In this document: positions 8,578 through 17,974 of the stretch, in pieces | Numbering within the stretch: the stretch's first letter is position 1 | Layout of the letters: each line of letters starts with the position of its first letter | Assembly: GCF_027111295.1 (NCBI RefSeq) | Contig: NZ_CP114287.1 | Span: forward strand, 4,588,001-4,652,000 | Length of the DNA stretch: 64,000 bases | Source: Flavobacterium gelatinilyticum | GTDB taxonomy: Bacteria; Bacteroidota; Bacteroidia; Flavobacteriales; Flavobacteriaceae | Direction: 5' to 3' | Position numbers and translations under genes: made by a program | The notes under the pieces: generated by a model | Databases searched by the model: none | Seen by the model: only the letters and a program-made list of their open reading frames with translations | Told to the model about the DNA's origin: nothing

Positions 8578-9111
8578 ATGATTTTAATACAGTTTACGGG
8601 ATTATCCGGTGCAGGTAAAACGACTTTGGCAGAGCAGGTTCGGCATTTATTAGTGCAGAATAATTATGCCGCAGAAATAGTCGATGGCGATGTGTACCGA
8701 AAAACGATCTGTAAAGATTTAGGATTTTCTAAAGAGGACCGCTGCGAAAACGTGAGACGGCTTTTTGATGTGGGACGTAATTTGATCGAAGAAAAAAAAA
8801 TCGTACTCATGTCTGTTATTAATCCGTATGAAAATCTTCGAAACGAATTACGGAATTTCGAATTTGTACGGACTGTATTTTTAGATTGTTCGATTGAGAA
8901 CTTAATAGAACGTGACCCAAAAGGATTGTACAAAAAAGCCCTGCTTCCGGATCATGACGAGAATAAAATTAAAAACTTTACCGGAATCAGCGATGTTTTT
9001 GAAGTACCGAAAAAAGCCGATTTAATTTTAAAAACCGATGCCGAAACGGTATCTGTTTCAACCCGCAAACTGTACAATTTTATAATAGACAACCTGAATA
9101 ATGCGGTTTAA
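8578..9111 (+). CDS. cysC: Adenylylsulfate (APS) kinase-like protein
   Basis: A 177-residue P-loop kinase resembling CysC, which phosphorylates APS to PAPS, the activated sulfate donor. The Walker A is GLSGAGKT (8-15), followed by the DGD motif (37-39), and the family-typical segments DPKGLYKKA (near 113) and KNFTGI (near 131). The usual ISPY motif reads INPY here. No ATP sulfurylase or PAPS reductase gene is nearby. Instead the gene is followed by a hydroxylase-like gene and a sulfotransferase-like gene, so it probably supplies PAPS for a modification and not for sulfate assimilation. The family call is firm; the role is inferred. Confidence 0.85.
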   Translation: MILIQFTGLSGAGKTTLAEQVRHLLVQNNYAAEIVDGDVYRKTICKDLGFSKEDRCENVRRLFDVGRNLIEEKKIVLMSVINPYENLRNELRNFEFVRTVFLDCSIENLIERDPKGLYKKALLPDHDENKIKNFTGISDVFEVPKKADLILKTDAETVSVSTRKLYNFIIDNLNNAV

Positions 9112-9229
9112 AATATAAAAATCATTTCCCGCTTTGTAAATTTTAGTTTAATTGCTTGATCATTAAGTTGTTATAAGTTATATATTTATAAGGTGAAAAA
9201 TATCTGTCTAATTTAATCTTTTTAAGCGT

Positions 9230-9913
9230 ATGAATCCTTCTTCCTGCCACCTCCCGATTTCTTTTTCAGTTGAAAAATTACAAAGAGATCTTGAGATTTG
9301 TGAAACAAAATTATGGACACCGCACTTTAATACCGGACGGTATGAAGGCAATTGGACGAGTGTTGCATTGCGGTCGCAGTCAGGATTGGAAAATGATATT
9401 TTTTCTTTTCCGGATAAGGAATATAAAAATACCGAACTGCTGGAAAGCTGTCCGTATTTTAAAGAAATCATGGACTGGTTTCAATGCGAAAAAGAAGCTG
9501 TACGATTATTACGATTAGGACCTGACAGCGAAATAAAAGAACATGTTGATAACGATACTTCGTATGAAGATGGGTTTTTCAGGATTCATGTACCGATTAT
9601 TACCAATTCTGAGGTTTATTTTTATGTAGATAAAAAACTCGTTCCTATGAAAATGGGAGAGTGCTGGTATGCTAATTTCCAGTTGCCGCACAGTGTAGAA
9701 AACAAAAGTTCTGAACCCCGTATACACCTTACGCTCGATTGTATACGAAATGAATGGTCGGATGAATTGTTTTCTAAAATGGGATTTGATATTAGTTATT
9801 CTCCAAATGAAATGGAATATTCTGATGAGATGAAACAGCAGATTATAGCTGAGCTGTCCCGAAATCCATCCGAAATTAATGCTAAACTTATTGCCGAACT
9901 TCAGTCAAAATAA
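9230..9913 (+). CDS. Aspartyl/asparaginyl beta-hydroxylase-like oxygenase
   Basis: A 227-residue protein with the double-stranded beta-helix fold signature of Asp/Asn beta-hydroxylases (PF05118), Fe(II)/2-oxoglutarate enzymes that hydroxylate peptide or free substrates. Likely iron ligands are His105 and Asp107 in EHVDND and His154 in LPHSVEN, and Arg164 in EPRIHLTLD is the expected 2-oxoglutarate anchor. No signal peptide or membrane segment is seen. It lies 118 bp after the APS kinase gene and 9 bp before the sulfotransferase gene, so it could create the hydroxyl acceptor that is then sulfated. The substrate is unknown. Confidence 0.8.
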   Translation: MNPSSCHLPISFSVEKLQRDLEICETKLWTPHFNTGRYEGNWTSVALRSQSGLENDIFSFPDKEYKNTELLESCPYFKEIMDWFQCEKEAVRLLRLGPDSEIKEHVDNDTSYEDGFFRIHVPIITNSEVYFYVDKKLVPMKMGECWYANFQLPHSVENKSSEPRIHLTLDCIRNEWSDELFSKMGFDISYSPNEMEYSDEMKQQIIAELSRNPSEINAKLIAELQSK

Positions 9914-9922
9914 AACATCAAA

Positions 9923-10891
9923 ATGGAAAAAACTCTACACCCGCTTTTTAACTGGATTCCGATTAAATTAATTGAAATAGATAACGAGATCTATTTTGAG
10001 TGGATTTATTTATCTAATGTTCCCTTTGCAGAACCTTTTTTTGATGAAACGCTTGCAAAGTGCAAAAGTCATGAATACAACAGTAAAACAATTAAATTAA
10101 TAAGTACCGCCGAGAATGTAATTGAGTGGTCTAAAGAATTGGTTTCGGTTGAATTGAAATCGCTCGTGTTTCATGTTTCCAGATGCGGTTCAACCATGCT
10201 GAGTCAGTCTCTGGCCACTTCGCCAGAAAATATAATGATTTCTGAAGCACCAATTGTAGATCAGGTTTTACGAAGTGATGCCTTTGGTCCGGATAAAAAA
10301 AGCATCTTACTGCAAGCTGTAATTGCTTTGCTGGGACAAAAAAGATTTCCTGAACAAAAAAATCTCATATTAAAACTGGATGCCTGGAATATTTTCTATG
10401 CCTCTTTTTTCAGATCTGTTTTTCCTGATATACCTTTTGCTTTATTGTACAGAAAACCATCTGAAGTACTCAAATCACACCAGAAAATGATGGGAATGCA
10501 CATGGTTCCCAATTTAATTCCGCCAAGTGTTTTTGGGATTACATCAAAGGAAATTCAGGAAATCAGTTTTCGTCAGTACGGTGCTTTGATTTTGGAAAAG
10601 TACTTTCAGGGATTTCTGGATTTTTATGCCGAAGACAAAAATGTAACCATGCTGGATTATGATAAAGGCATGAAGAATGTTATAGAAAGGTTTATTTCTT
10701 TTATTAAAGTACAGTATTCTGATAGAGAACTTGAAAAAATGATTGAACGTTTAAAACAGCATTCTAAAAATAAAAATGAGGCTTTTACCGGAGATTCCTA
10801 TAAAGATGATGATTTAGCCGTTGACCTTACCAATGTAAATGCCCTGCACGTAAAGCTGAATGCCGGCTTTGTCGAAGATTTAGTGCGTTAA
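9923..10891 (+). CDS. Sulfotransferase family protein
   Basis: A 322-residue cytoplasmic protein. The segment LVFHVSRCGSTML (81-93) matches the 5'-phosphosulfate loop of P-loop sulfotransferases. LLYRKPSEVLKS, about 90 residues later, matches the 3'-phosphate-binding strand and helix of the same fold. The pattern is like bacterial members of the Sulfotransfer_3 group, which transfer sulfate from PAPS to hydroxyl or amino groups. It follows the hydroxylase gene by 9 bp, so the two are very probably co-transcribed, and the APS kinase upstream would supply PAPS. The acceptor is unknown. Confidence 0.72.
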   Translation: MEKTLHPLFNWIPIKLIEIDNEIYFEWIYLSNVPFAEPFFDETLAKCKSHEYNSKTIKLISTAENVIEWSKELVSVELKSLVFHVSRCGSTMLSQSLATSPENIMISEAPIVDQVLRSDAFGPDKKSILLQAVIALLGQKRFPEQKNLILKLDAWNIFYASFFRSVFPDIPFALLYRKPSEVLKSHQKMMGMHMVPNLIPPSVFGITSKEIQEISFRQYGALILEKYFQGFLDFYAEDKNVTMLDYDKGMKNVIERFISFIKVQYSDRELEKMIERLKQHSKNKNEAFTGDSYKDDDLAVDLTNVNALHVKLNAGFVEDLVR

Positions 10892-10925
10892 AAAAACAGG
10901 AGTTATTCATTCTCTTTTAATTATG

Positions 10926-10933
10926 TATTTTTG
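10926..10933 (+). promoter_or_regulatory. Candidate -7 element for the RNA methyltransferase gene
   Basis: TATTTTTG ends 17 bp before the ATG at 10951 and separates this gene from the sulfotransferase cassette. Confidence 0.5.
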
Positions 10934-10950
10934 CGGCAAACATAAATAAA

Positions 10951-11613
10951 ATGATTGATTTAGATTACCTCGCATTTTTAGAAGATATATTAACAGAGAA
11001 CAGAAAAAGTAATTTTTTAAAAGTATTAGAAAACCGTACCAAACATTTTACAGTTGCTGTAGAAGATGTTTTTCAGATGCATAATACAAGTGCTGTAATG
11101 CGCAGCTGTGAGGTTTTCGGGATTCAGGAACTAAATGTTATCGAGCAGCGGTTTGGTAAAAGAATCGATAAGGAAATTGCTTTAGGTGCTCAAAAATGGG
11201 TAGATATTAACAGATTTGATTCGGTTTCAGGATGCCTTACGGATTTAAGAAGCAAAGGCTATCAGATTATCGCGACAACACCTCACGAAAAAGACTGCAT
11301 GCTGGAGGATTTTGATATTACTAAACCCAGCGCCTTATTTTTTGGAACAGAAAAAGAAGGTTTATCAAAAGAAATCATGGACAATGCCGATGGTTTCTTA
11401 AAAATACCAATGGTTGGTTTTACCGAAAGTCTGAATATTTCGGTTTCTGCCGCAATCATCATTCAAAACTTAACCAACAGATTAAGAAGATCTGATATTA
11501 ACTGGAAATTGACAGAAGAAGAAATTCTGGTAAAACGTCTGGACTGGGCAAAAAACTCTATAAAAGATATAAAACGAATTGAAGCGCGTTATTATCAGGA
11601 TAACCCAAGATAA
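10951..11613 (+). CDS. TrmH/SpoU family RNA 2'-O-methyltransferase
   Basis: A 220-residue SPOUT methyltransferase. The three SpoU motifs are present in order: NTSAVMRSCEVFGIQ (about 45-60) with the catalytic Arg, ALFFGTEKEGLS (about 129-140), and IPMVGFTESLNISVSAA (about 151-168), forming the trefoil knot that binds S-adenosylmethionine. The layout resembles TrmH, the tRNA Gm18 2'-O-methyltransferase, including a basic C-terminal extension. Exact target nucleotide is inferred from family resemblance only. It has its own promoter-like element and ends in a strong hairpin shared with convergent secA. Confidence 0.88.
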   Translation: MIDLDYLAFLEDILTENRKSNFLKVLENRTKHFTVAVEDVFQMHNTSAVMRSCEVFGIQELNVIEQRFGKRIDKEIALGAQKWVDINRFDSVSGCLTDLRSKGYQIIATTPHEKDCMLEDFDITKPSALFFGTEKEGLSKEIMDNADGFLKIPMVGFTESLNISVSAAIIIQNLTNRLRRSDINWKLTEEEILVKRLDWAKNSIKDIKRIEARYYQDNPR

Positions 11614-11650
11614 AGTTCTGAGAGGCTAAGATTCTAAGGCACTAAGCTTA
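11614..11650. repeat. Dispersed TCTAAGG-type spacer repeat, copy 2
   Basis: GTTCTGAGAGGCTAAGATTC and the following TAAGGCACTAAGC are built of imperfect 8-9 bp units ending in CTAAG. The same words occur in three other spacers of the window. Confidence 0.5.
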
Positions 11651-11653
11651 AAA

Positions 11654-11687
11654 AAAATCCCCGACTACATAAATAATCGGGGATTTT
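11654..11687. terminator. Bidirectional terminator between trmH-like gene and secA
   Basis: AAAATCCCCGA (11654-11664) pairs with TCGGGGATTTT (11677-11687) around a 12-base loop, between two convergent genes. Confidence 0.8.
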
Positions 11688-11708
11688 ATATTTAAGATTG
11701 AATCTTTA

Positions 11709-14700
11709 TTAGTTAATCAGAACCCATGTTCCTGCAGCAATTAAAGCTTCAGCTTTTTTGTACTTCATTGTTTCTGTTTTACCAGTAGCAACTTCCTGAA
11801 CTGTAACAGTATCGTTTCTGTTGATTTTTGGCATATCTCTCACGATTGTTTCAGTAACCTGACGCTGTTGTGTTTCTCCTGCTTCACGGTTCATTTCTTC
11901 GCTGTTTGGAATTTCGTCTTTACTTAATTGTAAGTTTTCTTTTTGACGAACTTCTCTTGCTTCGTGAATTTCCGGAGCATTTTGAGCAGGTAAATCACCT
12001 TTGAACAAGAATGAAATAACTTCTTTGTTAACGTTGTCAAGCATTCCTCTAAACAAGTTGAAAGCTTCTAATTTGTAAATTAGTAACGGATCTTTTTGTT
12101 CGTGAACAGCTAACTGAACAGATTGTTTCAATTCGTCCATTTTACGTAAGTGTTTTTTCCAGGCCTCATCAACAATCGAAAGTGTGATGTTTTTCTCAAA
12201 ATCAGCTATTAACTGAGCACCTTCGCTTTCGTAGGCTCTTTTTAGGTCTGTTACTACATTCAGGGTTTTAATTCCGTCAGTAAATGGCACTACGATTCTT
12301 TCAAACTGATTGTTTGGTTCTTCAAAAACTCCTTTTATGATTGGGAAAGCTTCTCTTGCGCTTCTTTCGGTTTTTTCTGTATAGAAAGCCAAAGCTTCTT
12401 TGTATACTTTTCCTGTAATTTCAATTTCAGATAATTTAACAAAATCAGCTTCTGAAACCGGAGCCGTAATTCCAAAATAACGAATTAAATCAAAATCAAA
12501 TCCTTTGAAATCATTTGCAACTTTATTTTGGCTTACGATTAATTCGCAGGTATCGTAAAGCATGTTTGCGATATCTAATTTAAGACGCTCGCCAAATAAT
12601 GCGTGACGACGACGTTTGTAAACTACCTCACGCTGCGAGTTCATTACGTCATCATATTCTAATAAACGTTTACGAACACCAAAGTTGTTTTCTTCTACTT
12701 TTTTCTGAGCACGTTCAATAGATTTAGTCATCATAGAATGCTGAATAACTTCACCTTCTTTAAGTCCCATTCTGTCCATTACTTTCGCAACTCTTTCAGA
12801 ACCAAATAAACGCATTAAGTTATCTTCTAGAGAAACGTAGAATTGAGAACTTCCCGGATCTCCCTGACGACCAGAACGACCACGTAACTGTCTGTCTACA
12901 CGACGGGAATCATGACGCTCTGTACCCACGATTGCTAAACCTCCTGCAGCTTTTACCTCCGGAGATAGTTTAATATCGGTACCACGACCAGCCATGTTTG
13001 TTGCAATAGTTACAACTCCGGCTTTACCTGCTTCTTCAACGATTTGCGCCTCTTGCTTGTGCATTTTAGCATTCAATACGTTGTGTGTGATTCCTCTCAT
13101 TTTAAGCATACGGCTTAATAATTCTGAAATCTCTACAGAAGTTGTTCCAATCAATACCGGTCTTCCGGCGTTTGATAATTCAGTAACGTCTTCGATTACA
13201 GCATTGAATTTCTCACGTGTAGTTTTGTAGATATAATCTTCTTTGTCTTGTCTTGCAATTGGACGGTTTGTTGGAATTTCAACCACATCCAGTTTGTAAA
13301 TCTGCCATAACTCTCCAGCCTCTGTAACAGCAGTACCGGTCATACCGCCTAATTTGCTGTACATTCTAAAGTAGTTCTGTAAAGTTACCGTTGCAAAAGT
13401 CTGCGTTGCGGCTTCGATTTTTACATTTTCTTTTGCTTCAATCGCCTGGTGTAATCCGTCAGAATAACGACGTCCGTCCATGATACGGCCTGTCTGCTCA
13501 TCGACAATCATAATTTTGTTGTCCATGATAACGTACTCTACATCTTTTTCGAATAAAGCGTATGCTTTTAAAAGTTGTGTTAAAGTATGAATACGCTCGC
13601 TTTTTACGCCAAAATCCTGAAATAATCTTTCTTTGGCTTCAGCTTCAGCGTCTTTGTCTAATTTTTGTTTTTCGATTGCAGCAATCTCAGTTCCAATGTC
13701 CGGTAAAACGAAGAAATCAGAATCAGTATCTCCAGAAAGGTATTTGATACCATTGTCAGTCAATTCTACCTGATTGTTTTTCTCTTCAATCACAAAATAC
13801 AAAGCTTCGTCAACTTTGTGCATTTCGCGATTGTTATCCTGCATGTATTGATTTTCGGTTTTTTGAAGTAATTGTTTAATTCCTTCTTCACTCAAAAATT
13901 TAATTAAGGCTTTGTTTTTAGGTAAACTTCTGTAAGCTCTTAATAATAAGAAACCACCTTCTTTAGTGTTTCCTTCTTTGATTAACTTTTTAGCTTCGGC
14001 TAAGAAACCATTCGCTAACTGACGTTGTTGTGCAACTAAGTTTTCGATTTTTGGTTTCAATTCGTTAAATTCATGACGGTCTCCCTGAGGAACCGGTCCT
14101 GAAATAATAAGCGGTGTTCTCGCATCATCAATTAATACAGAATCGACCTCGTCGACAATTGCAAAATTGTGTTTTCTCTGAACTAAATCGTTTGGCGAAT
14201 GCGCCATGTTATCTCTTAGGTAGTCAAAACCAAACTCGTTGTTGGTTCCGTATGTGATATCAGCATCGTAAGCTTTTTTTCTGGCTTCGGTACTTGGCTG
14301 GTGGTTGTCGATACAATCAACAGATAAACCGTGGAATTCGAATAAAGGTGCTTTCCATGTGCTGTCACGTTTTGCCAAGTAGTCATTCACGGTTACTAAG
14401 TGAACTCCGTTTCCGGTTAAAGCGTTTAAGTAAAGCGGAAGTGTTGCAACCAAAGTTTTACCTTCACCCGTCTGCATTTCGGCAACTTTACCTTCGTGAA
14501 GCACCATACCTCCAATTAACTGAACATCGTAGTGAATCATGTCCCACGTAATGTCTTTTCCGGCAGCGTTCCATTTGTTTGCCCAGATTGCTTTTTCACC
14601 ATCAATAGTGATGTATGATTTTGCAGCAGAGAATTCACGGTCTTTAGGAGTTGCAGTAACTTCAATATGAGAGTTTTCCTTGAAACGGCGTGCTGTTTCT

Positions 14701-15050
14701 TTTACAACTGAGAATGCTTCAGGAAGAATTTCCAATAAAGTTTTTTCAGAGATTTCATAAGCTTCTTTTTCAAGAGCATCTATTGCATCATAAATATCTT
14801 CTCTTTTGTCGATATCCTCAATATTTTCAACTTCAGCTTTAAGCGAAGCAATTTTAGCGTCTTTATCTGCTCTTGCTTCTTTGATTTTATCCTTAAAATA
14901 AACGGTTCTTCCTCTTAATTCGTCGTTTGAAAGACTCATTAAAGGAGTTTCGAATGTTTTAATTTTATTTAAATAAGGTTGTAAAGCTTTGACGTCTTTT
15001 TGGGATTTATCCCCAACAAAGACCTTGATGATGCTGTTTATGAAACTCAT
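11709..15050 (-). CDS. secA: Preprotein translocase ATPase SecA
   Basis: An 1113-residue SecA, the motor that pushes unfolded preproteins through SecYEG. The DEAD-type motor shows Walker A GEGKT (195-199), the [14 protein letters not shown] motif near 300, and the arginine-finger region [14 protein letters not shown] near 720. It is longer than the about 900 residues of E. coli SecA, as is common in Bacteroidota, because of insertions around residues 325-440. The C-terminus does not show the CxCx8CH zinc motif of E. coli SecA; it ends with a segment around [23 protein letters not shown]2795 gene lies upstream but is separated by a terminator hairpin. Confidence 0.97.
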   Translation of the reverse strand: MSFINSIIKVFVGDKSQKDVKALQPYLNKIKTFETPLMSLSNDELRGRTVYFKDKIKEARADKDAKIASLKAEVENIEDIDKREDIYDAIDALEKEAYEISEKTLLEILPEAFSVVKETARRFKENSHIEVTATPKDREFSAAKSYITIDGEKAIWANKWNAAGKDITWDMIHYDVQLIGGMVLHEGKVAEMQTGEGKTLVATLPLYLNALTGNGVHLVTVNDYLAKRDSTWKAPLFEFHGLSVDCIDNHQPSTEARKKAYDADITYGTNNEFGFDYLRDNMAHSPNDLVQRKHNFAIVDEVDSVLIDDARTPLIISGPVPQGDRHEFNELKPKIENLVAQQRQLANGFLAEAKKLIKEGNTKEGGFLLLRAYRSLPKNKALIKFLSEEGIKQLLQKTENQYMQDNNREMHKVDEALYFVIEEKNNQVELTDNGIKYLSGDTDSDFFVLPDIGTEIAAIEKQKLDKDAEAEAKERLFQDFGVKSERIHTLTQLLKAYALFEKDVEYVIMDNKIMIVDEQTGRIMDGRRYSDGLHQAIEAKENVKIEAATQTFATVTLQNYFRMYSKLGGMTGTAVTEAGELWQIYKLDVVEIPTNRPIARQDKEDYIYKTTREKFNAVIEDVTELSNAGRPVLIGTTSVEISELLSRMLKMRGITHNVLNAKMHKQEAQIVEEAGKAGVVTIATNMAGRGTDIKLSPEVKAAGGLAIVGTERHDSRRVDRQLRGRSGRQGDPGSSQFYVSLEDNLMRLFGSERVAKVMDRMGLKEGEVIQHSMMTKSIERAQKKVEENNFGVRKRLLEYDDVMNSQREVVYKRRRHALFGERLKLDIANMLYDTCELIVSQNKVANDFKGFDFDLIRYFGITAPVSEADFVKLSEIEITGKVYKEALAFYTEKTERSAREAFPIIKGVFEEPNNQFERIVVPFTDGIKTLNVVTDLKRAYESEGAQLIADFEKNITLSIVDEAWKKHLRKMDELKQSVQLAVHEQKDPLLIYKLEAFNLFRGMLDNVNKEVISFLFKGDLPAQNAPEIHEAREVRQKENLQLSKDEIPNSEEMNREAGETQQRQVTETIVRDMPKINRNDTVTVQEVATGKTETMKYKKAEALIAAGTWVLIN

Positions 15051-15094
15051 AATTTATCGTATTTCTATTTTATATAATTGTATTTGAGCCAAAA

Positions 15095-15120
15095 AAAAAG
15101 CCTCGGTGATGAGACTTTTT
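15095..15120 (-). terminator. Terminator between the DUF2795 gene and secA
   Basis: AAAAAGCCTC (15095-15104) pairs with GAGACTTTTT (15111-15120) with one G-U pair. On the minus strand a run of T follows the stem, so it fits termination of the DUF2795 transcript. Confidence 0.55.
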
Positions 15121-15136
15121 CATTTGGTTTATTTTT

Positions 15137-15358
15137 CTAATATTCATCCTCATTCCAAAGATAATCTTCGTCTGTTGGATAATCAGGCCAAATTTCTTCC
15201 ATTGATTCATATATCTCGCCTTCATCCTCGATAGACTGAAGGTTCTCTACTACTTCTAATGGAGCACCAGCTCTAATAGCGTAGTCTATAAGTTCATCTT
15301 TGTTAGCAGGCCATGGCGCATCACTTAAATAAGATGCTAATTCTAATGTCCAATACAT
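15137..15358 (-). CDS. Small acidic DUF2795 family protein
   Basis: A 73-residue acidic protein with the pattern of DUF2795 (PF11387). The segment ELASYLSDAPWPANKDEL is followed by LIDYAIRAGAP and EVVENLQSI, and the C-terminus is rich in Asp, Glu and Tyr. Members are short and conserved next to varied housekeeping genes in Bacteroidota and other phyla; function is unknown. It has a good promoter match upstream and a hairpin before secA, so it looks like its own transcription unit. Confidence 0.85.
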   Translation of the reverse strand: MYWTLELASYLSDAPWPANKDELIDYAIRAGAPLEVVENLQSIEDEGEIYESMEEIWPDYPTDEDYLWNEDEY

Positions 15359-15379
15359 CTGTTATCTGTTTAGTTTGTG

Positions 15380-15409
15380 CAAAAATAAATTTTTTACTGA
15401 AAAAGACAA
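15380..15409 (-). promoter_or_regulatory. Flavobacterial promoter for the DUF2795 gene
   Basis: On the minus strand TTG (15407-15409) is followed after 19 bp by TATTTTTG (15380-15387). This matches the TTG-N17-23-TAnnTTTG pattern described for Flavobacterium, and is the only case in the window where I found both elements. Confidence 0.6.
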
Positions 15410-15458
15410 GTAAAATTTGATTTATTTTAATAAAATTTAAGAACGTCTTTGTTAGTAC

Positions 15459-15576
15459 CCAGTTTTCAGTGACAGTTTTCAGTTTTAAAACTTAAATTTG
15501 CTGCTGAATTGCTGTGTTTTTTAGTAATCAGTTTTGAATGTTGATTTAGCAGTCTGAAAACTGAAAACCGTGACTG
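15459..15576. repeat. Inverted arrays of a TTTTCAGT-type 13-bp word
   Basis: TTTTCAGTGACAG at 15463-15475 is followed by a further TTTTCAGT. About 80 bp later CTGAAAACTGAAAACCGTG appears as the imperfect complement. The unit is the same as in the arrays around the four-helix-bundle gene at 19911-20461. It fills the spacer between the DUF2795 promoter and the adenosyltransferase stop. Confidence 0.6.
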
Positions 15577-15577
15577 T

Positions 15578-16147
15578 TTACTTTCTGGGAATCCACTTTA
15601 CTTCCTCTGCTTTTAGGTCTGAGGACAACTTTCGTGCCAAGACAAAAAGGTAGTCAGAAAGTCGGTTTAAGTACATGATTGCGATTTCAGGAACATGTTC
15701 ATTATGACTTAAATGTACTGCCAAACGTTCCGCACGACGGCATATACAGCGTGCAATATGACAATGTGACACGGTTGGATGACCACCCGGAAGAACAAAA
15801 TGAGTCATTTGCGGAAGACTTTCTTCCATTTTATCTATTTCGTTTTCGAGCAATTCAATATCCGACTCGATTATTCCAAGGTTTTTTAACCGAAGTTCGC
15901 CGTTTTTTAAAACTTCTTTTTCCTGCGGCGTTGCCAAAATGGCGCCCACAGTAAAAAGACGGTCCTGAATTTCGATTAATATAGTTTTATAATGTGAATC
16001 GATTTCCTGATCGCGAATCAATCCGATATACGAATTTAATTCGTCGACTGTTCCGTAACTGTCAATGCGAATATGATCTTTAGGAACACGTGTGCCTCCA
16101 AAAAGTGCTGTTGTTCCTTTATCGCCTGTTTTGGTATATACTTTCAT
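15578..16147 (-). CDS. Cob(I)alamin adenosyltransferase, PduO type
   Basis: A 189-residue enzyme that transfers adenosyl from ATP to cob(I)alamin to make coenzyme B12. It carries the N-terminal VYTKTGDKGTTALFGG (3-18) ATP-binding loop and, later, the helix with RCICRRAERLAVHL (about 131-144) and LNRLSDYLFVLAR (about 160-172), all diagnostic of PduO-type ATR (PF01923). Length is normal for the family. A B12-binding radical SAM protein elsewhere in the window is consistent with cobalamin use. The upstream ABC ATPase gene is codirectional. Confidence 0.93.
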   Translation of the reverse strand: MKVYTKTGDKGTTALFGGTRVPKDHIRIDSYGTVDELNSYIGLIRDQEIDSHYKTILIEIQDRLFTVGAILATPQEKEVLKNGELRLKNLGIIESDIELLENEIDKMEESLPQMTHFVLPGGHPTVSHCHIARCICRRAERLAVHLSHNEHVPEIAIMYLNRLSDYLFVLARKLSSDLKAEEVKWIPRK

Positions 16148-16163
16148 TTTTATTGTAGATTGA

Positions 16164-16237
16164 AGATTTCTGATTTTAGATTGATATGCTGTTGTCTAAA
16201 ATTTTAGATTTAGAAAATAATCTAAAATCAGAAATCT
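16164..16237. repeat. Perfect 19-bp inverted repeat in the spacer
   Basis: AGATTTCTGATTTTAGATT (16164-16182) and its complement (16219-16237) are separated by 36 bp. Further ATTTTAGA words lie inside. It occupies nearly the whole spacer between the ABC ATPase and adenosyltransferase genes and may act as a terminator or be a dispersed palindrome. Confidence 0.6.
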
Positions 16238-16241
16238 AAAA

Positions 16242-16928
16242 TTATTTTGTTGTGTCGCTTTCTATTAATCCATCCCTTAAACGGATAACACGATGTGCGT
16301 AGGCTGCGATATCTTCTTCGTGAGTTACCAGAATTACTGTGTTTCCCTGCGCGTGAATATCGCCAAAAAGCTTCATAATTTCTACAGAAGTTTTACTGTC
16401 TAGGTTTCCTGTTGGTTCATCGGCAAGAATGATCGAAGGTTTGTTAACCAAAGCACGGGCAACAGCAACACGCTGGCGCTGTCCTCCTGAAAGCTGATTG
16501 GGCTGGTGATCCATTCGGTCAGCTAAATTTACCTGTTTTAGAACTTCTGTCGCGCGTGCAATTCTGTCAGATTTACCGTAACCGGCATAAATCATAGGCA
16601 GGGCAACATTATCCAGAGCTGTGGTTCTGGGTAAAAGATTGAAGGTTTGAAAAACAAAGCCAATTTCTTTATTTCTAATTTCGGCAAGTTCATCATCTTT
16701 CATCTGGCTGACATCTTTTCCGTTTAAAACATAACGCCCGGAAGTTGGAGTGTCCAAACAGCCTAATAAATTCATTAAAGTCGATTTTCCGGATCCCGAA
16801 GGTCCCATCAAAGCAACATATTCTCCTTTATTGATTTCTAAATTAATTCCTTTTAAAACATATACGATTTCGTTTCCCAGAACAAAATTTCGTCTTATGT
16901 CGGTTATTTTAATTAATGGATCTGCCAT
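16242..16928 (-). CDS. ABC transporter ATP-binding protein (MacB/LolD type)
   Basis: A 228-residue ATPase subunit. Walker A is GPSGSGKST (42-50), the signature is [12 protein letters not shown] (about 143-154), Walker B is ILADEPT (about 164-170), and His in LVTHE is the switch. The sequence [17 protein letters not shown] and the overall length match the MacB/LolD/FtsE-like MacB-type exporters, which in Bacteroidota pair with FtsX-like permeases for lipoprotein or peptide transport. No permease gene is adjacent, so the partner must be elsewhere. The adenosyltransferase gene lies downstream after a 94-bp palindromic spacer. Confidence 0.9.
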   Translation of the reverse strand: MADPLIKITDIRRNFVLGNEIVYVLKGINLEINKGEYVALMGPSGSGKSTLMNLLGCLDTPTSGRYVLNGKDVSQMKDDELAEIRNKEIGFVFQTFNLLPRTTALDNVALPMIYAGYGKSDRIARATEVLKQVNLADRMDHQPNQLSGGQRQRVAVARALVNKPSIILADEPTGNLDSKTSVEIMKLFGDIHAQGNTVILVTHEEDIAAYAHRVIRLRDGLIESDTTK

Positions 16929-17182
16929 TTGGTTTTACAATTTTGGATTTAAAAGTACGAAACACTTTTCAATAAAATTATAAGTAGTTAAGATTTGAAT
17001 TTTGTTACAAAAGCCTCTGCATAGAAAAGGCAGTAATAATATATTTTTTAAGAATAGAAAATTGTTATATTATTTTTGATTTGTCTTATAAAATTATCAG
17101 TATTTTGTGTTTTTTATAATTTTTAAATGTTTTTAGGTTTGAAAACATGATAATAATGTAATTTTCTGTATTTGATGTTTAC

Positions 17183-17190
17183 TAAATTTG
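17183..17190 (+). promoter_or_regulatory. Candidate -7 element for the lipoprotein gene
   Basis: TAAATTTG matches TAnnTTTG and lies 27 bp before the ATG at 17218. The rest of the 289-bp spacer 16929-17217 is AT-rich and shows no gene. Confidence 0.45.
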
Positions 17191-17217
17191 ATTAATCAAT
17201 TAATAAAAATCAACATT

Positions 17218-17877
17218 ATGAAAAATATTAAAATAGTATTAGGAATTGCATTAATAGCTTTAGGTTTTGCTTCATGTAAAGATGAGAAACAAGAAAAAGC
17301 GCAAAAAACTGTAGACTCTTATGTAACCTACGTAGATTCTGTTAAAAATGTAGCTGCTGCAGATTTAAAAGAAAACTGGCAAGATGTAGAAGCCGAATAT
17401 GACAGAAGATCTCAAGAGGCTCAGGCAGCTTTAGCAGATATTAAAGATAACGCCTCTGCTACAGAAAAAGTAAATACGAGCAAAATTAAATATGAAGAAT
17501 TTAAAAACGAAATATCCGCCCAATTTGCCCCTCCGGCTCCAAGCCCGAAACAGCAATTAAGAGATGCTTTGTTTGGTGCTGGAAAAATAGGTGATGATAT
17601 GAACTTCAGCTGGGTAAATGCTCAGAACATTCACAGCGTTTATCAGCAGTTCGTTCACACTGTAGAAGATAATAAAGACAAATATTCCAGAGAAGACTGG
17701 GATGAAATTAAGTTAATGTATGAAGCACTTGACAGCCGTAAAAATACGGTTGAGAAAGAAGGACTTACATCTGAAGATAACAGAAAAATCGCTGGCTTAA
17801 AAGTGAAATTTGCACCAATGTATACTGTTAACAGAATGGGAGCTAAGTCTGAAGAAAATAAAGAAGCTAAAAAATAA
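17218..17877 (+). CDS. Lipoprotein of unknown function with charged helical body
   Basis: A 219-residue predicted lipoprotein. The signal peptide runs to the lipobox GFASC, with the acylated Cys at residue 20; I chose ATG 17218 because the signal begins there, ten codons after a first in-frame ATG. The body is Lys/Glu/Asp-rich and mostly helical by composition (for instance QEKAQKTVDSYVTYVDSVKN) and lacks catalytic motifs I recognise. It is a stand-alone gene with a promoter-like element and a strong terminator hairpin. Probable location is the outer membrane or periplasmic face. No function can be assigned. Confidence 0.8.
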   Translation: MKNIKIVLGIALIALGFASCKDEKQEKAQKTVDSYVTYVDSVKNVAAADLKENWQDVEAEYDRRSQEAQAALADIKDNASATEKVNTSKIKYEEFKNEISAQFAPPAPSPKQQLRDALFGAGKIGDDMNFSWVNAQNIHSVYQQFVHTVEDNKDKYSREDWDEIKLMYEALDSRKNTVEKEGLTSEDNRKIAGLKVKFAPMYTVNRMGAKSEENKEAKK

Positions 17878-17912
17878 GAATTTTTCAAAATATTTTGAAT
17901 TAGATAAAAATG

Positions 17913-17942
17913 AAAAAGACAATCAGAAATGATTGTCTTTTT
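17913..17942. terminator. Hairpin terminator after the lipoprotein gene
   Basis: AAAAAGACAATCA (17913-17925) pairs perfectly with TGATTGTCTTTTT (17930-17942) around a GAAA loop. It can act for this gene and for the convergent XRE regulator gene. Confidence 0.8.
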
Positions 17943-17974
17943 TATGTTTTAATAAAATGGAATGATCGCGAAAT

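Noticed and set aside
13562..14551. Plus-strand frames inside secA (and similar frames opposite purB, GH3 and the ABC-F gene).
   Set aside because: They are antisense to strongly conserved genes, have no start signals and no recognisable domains.
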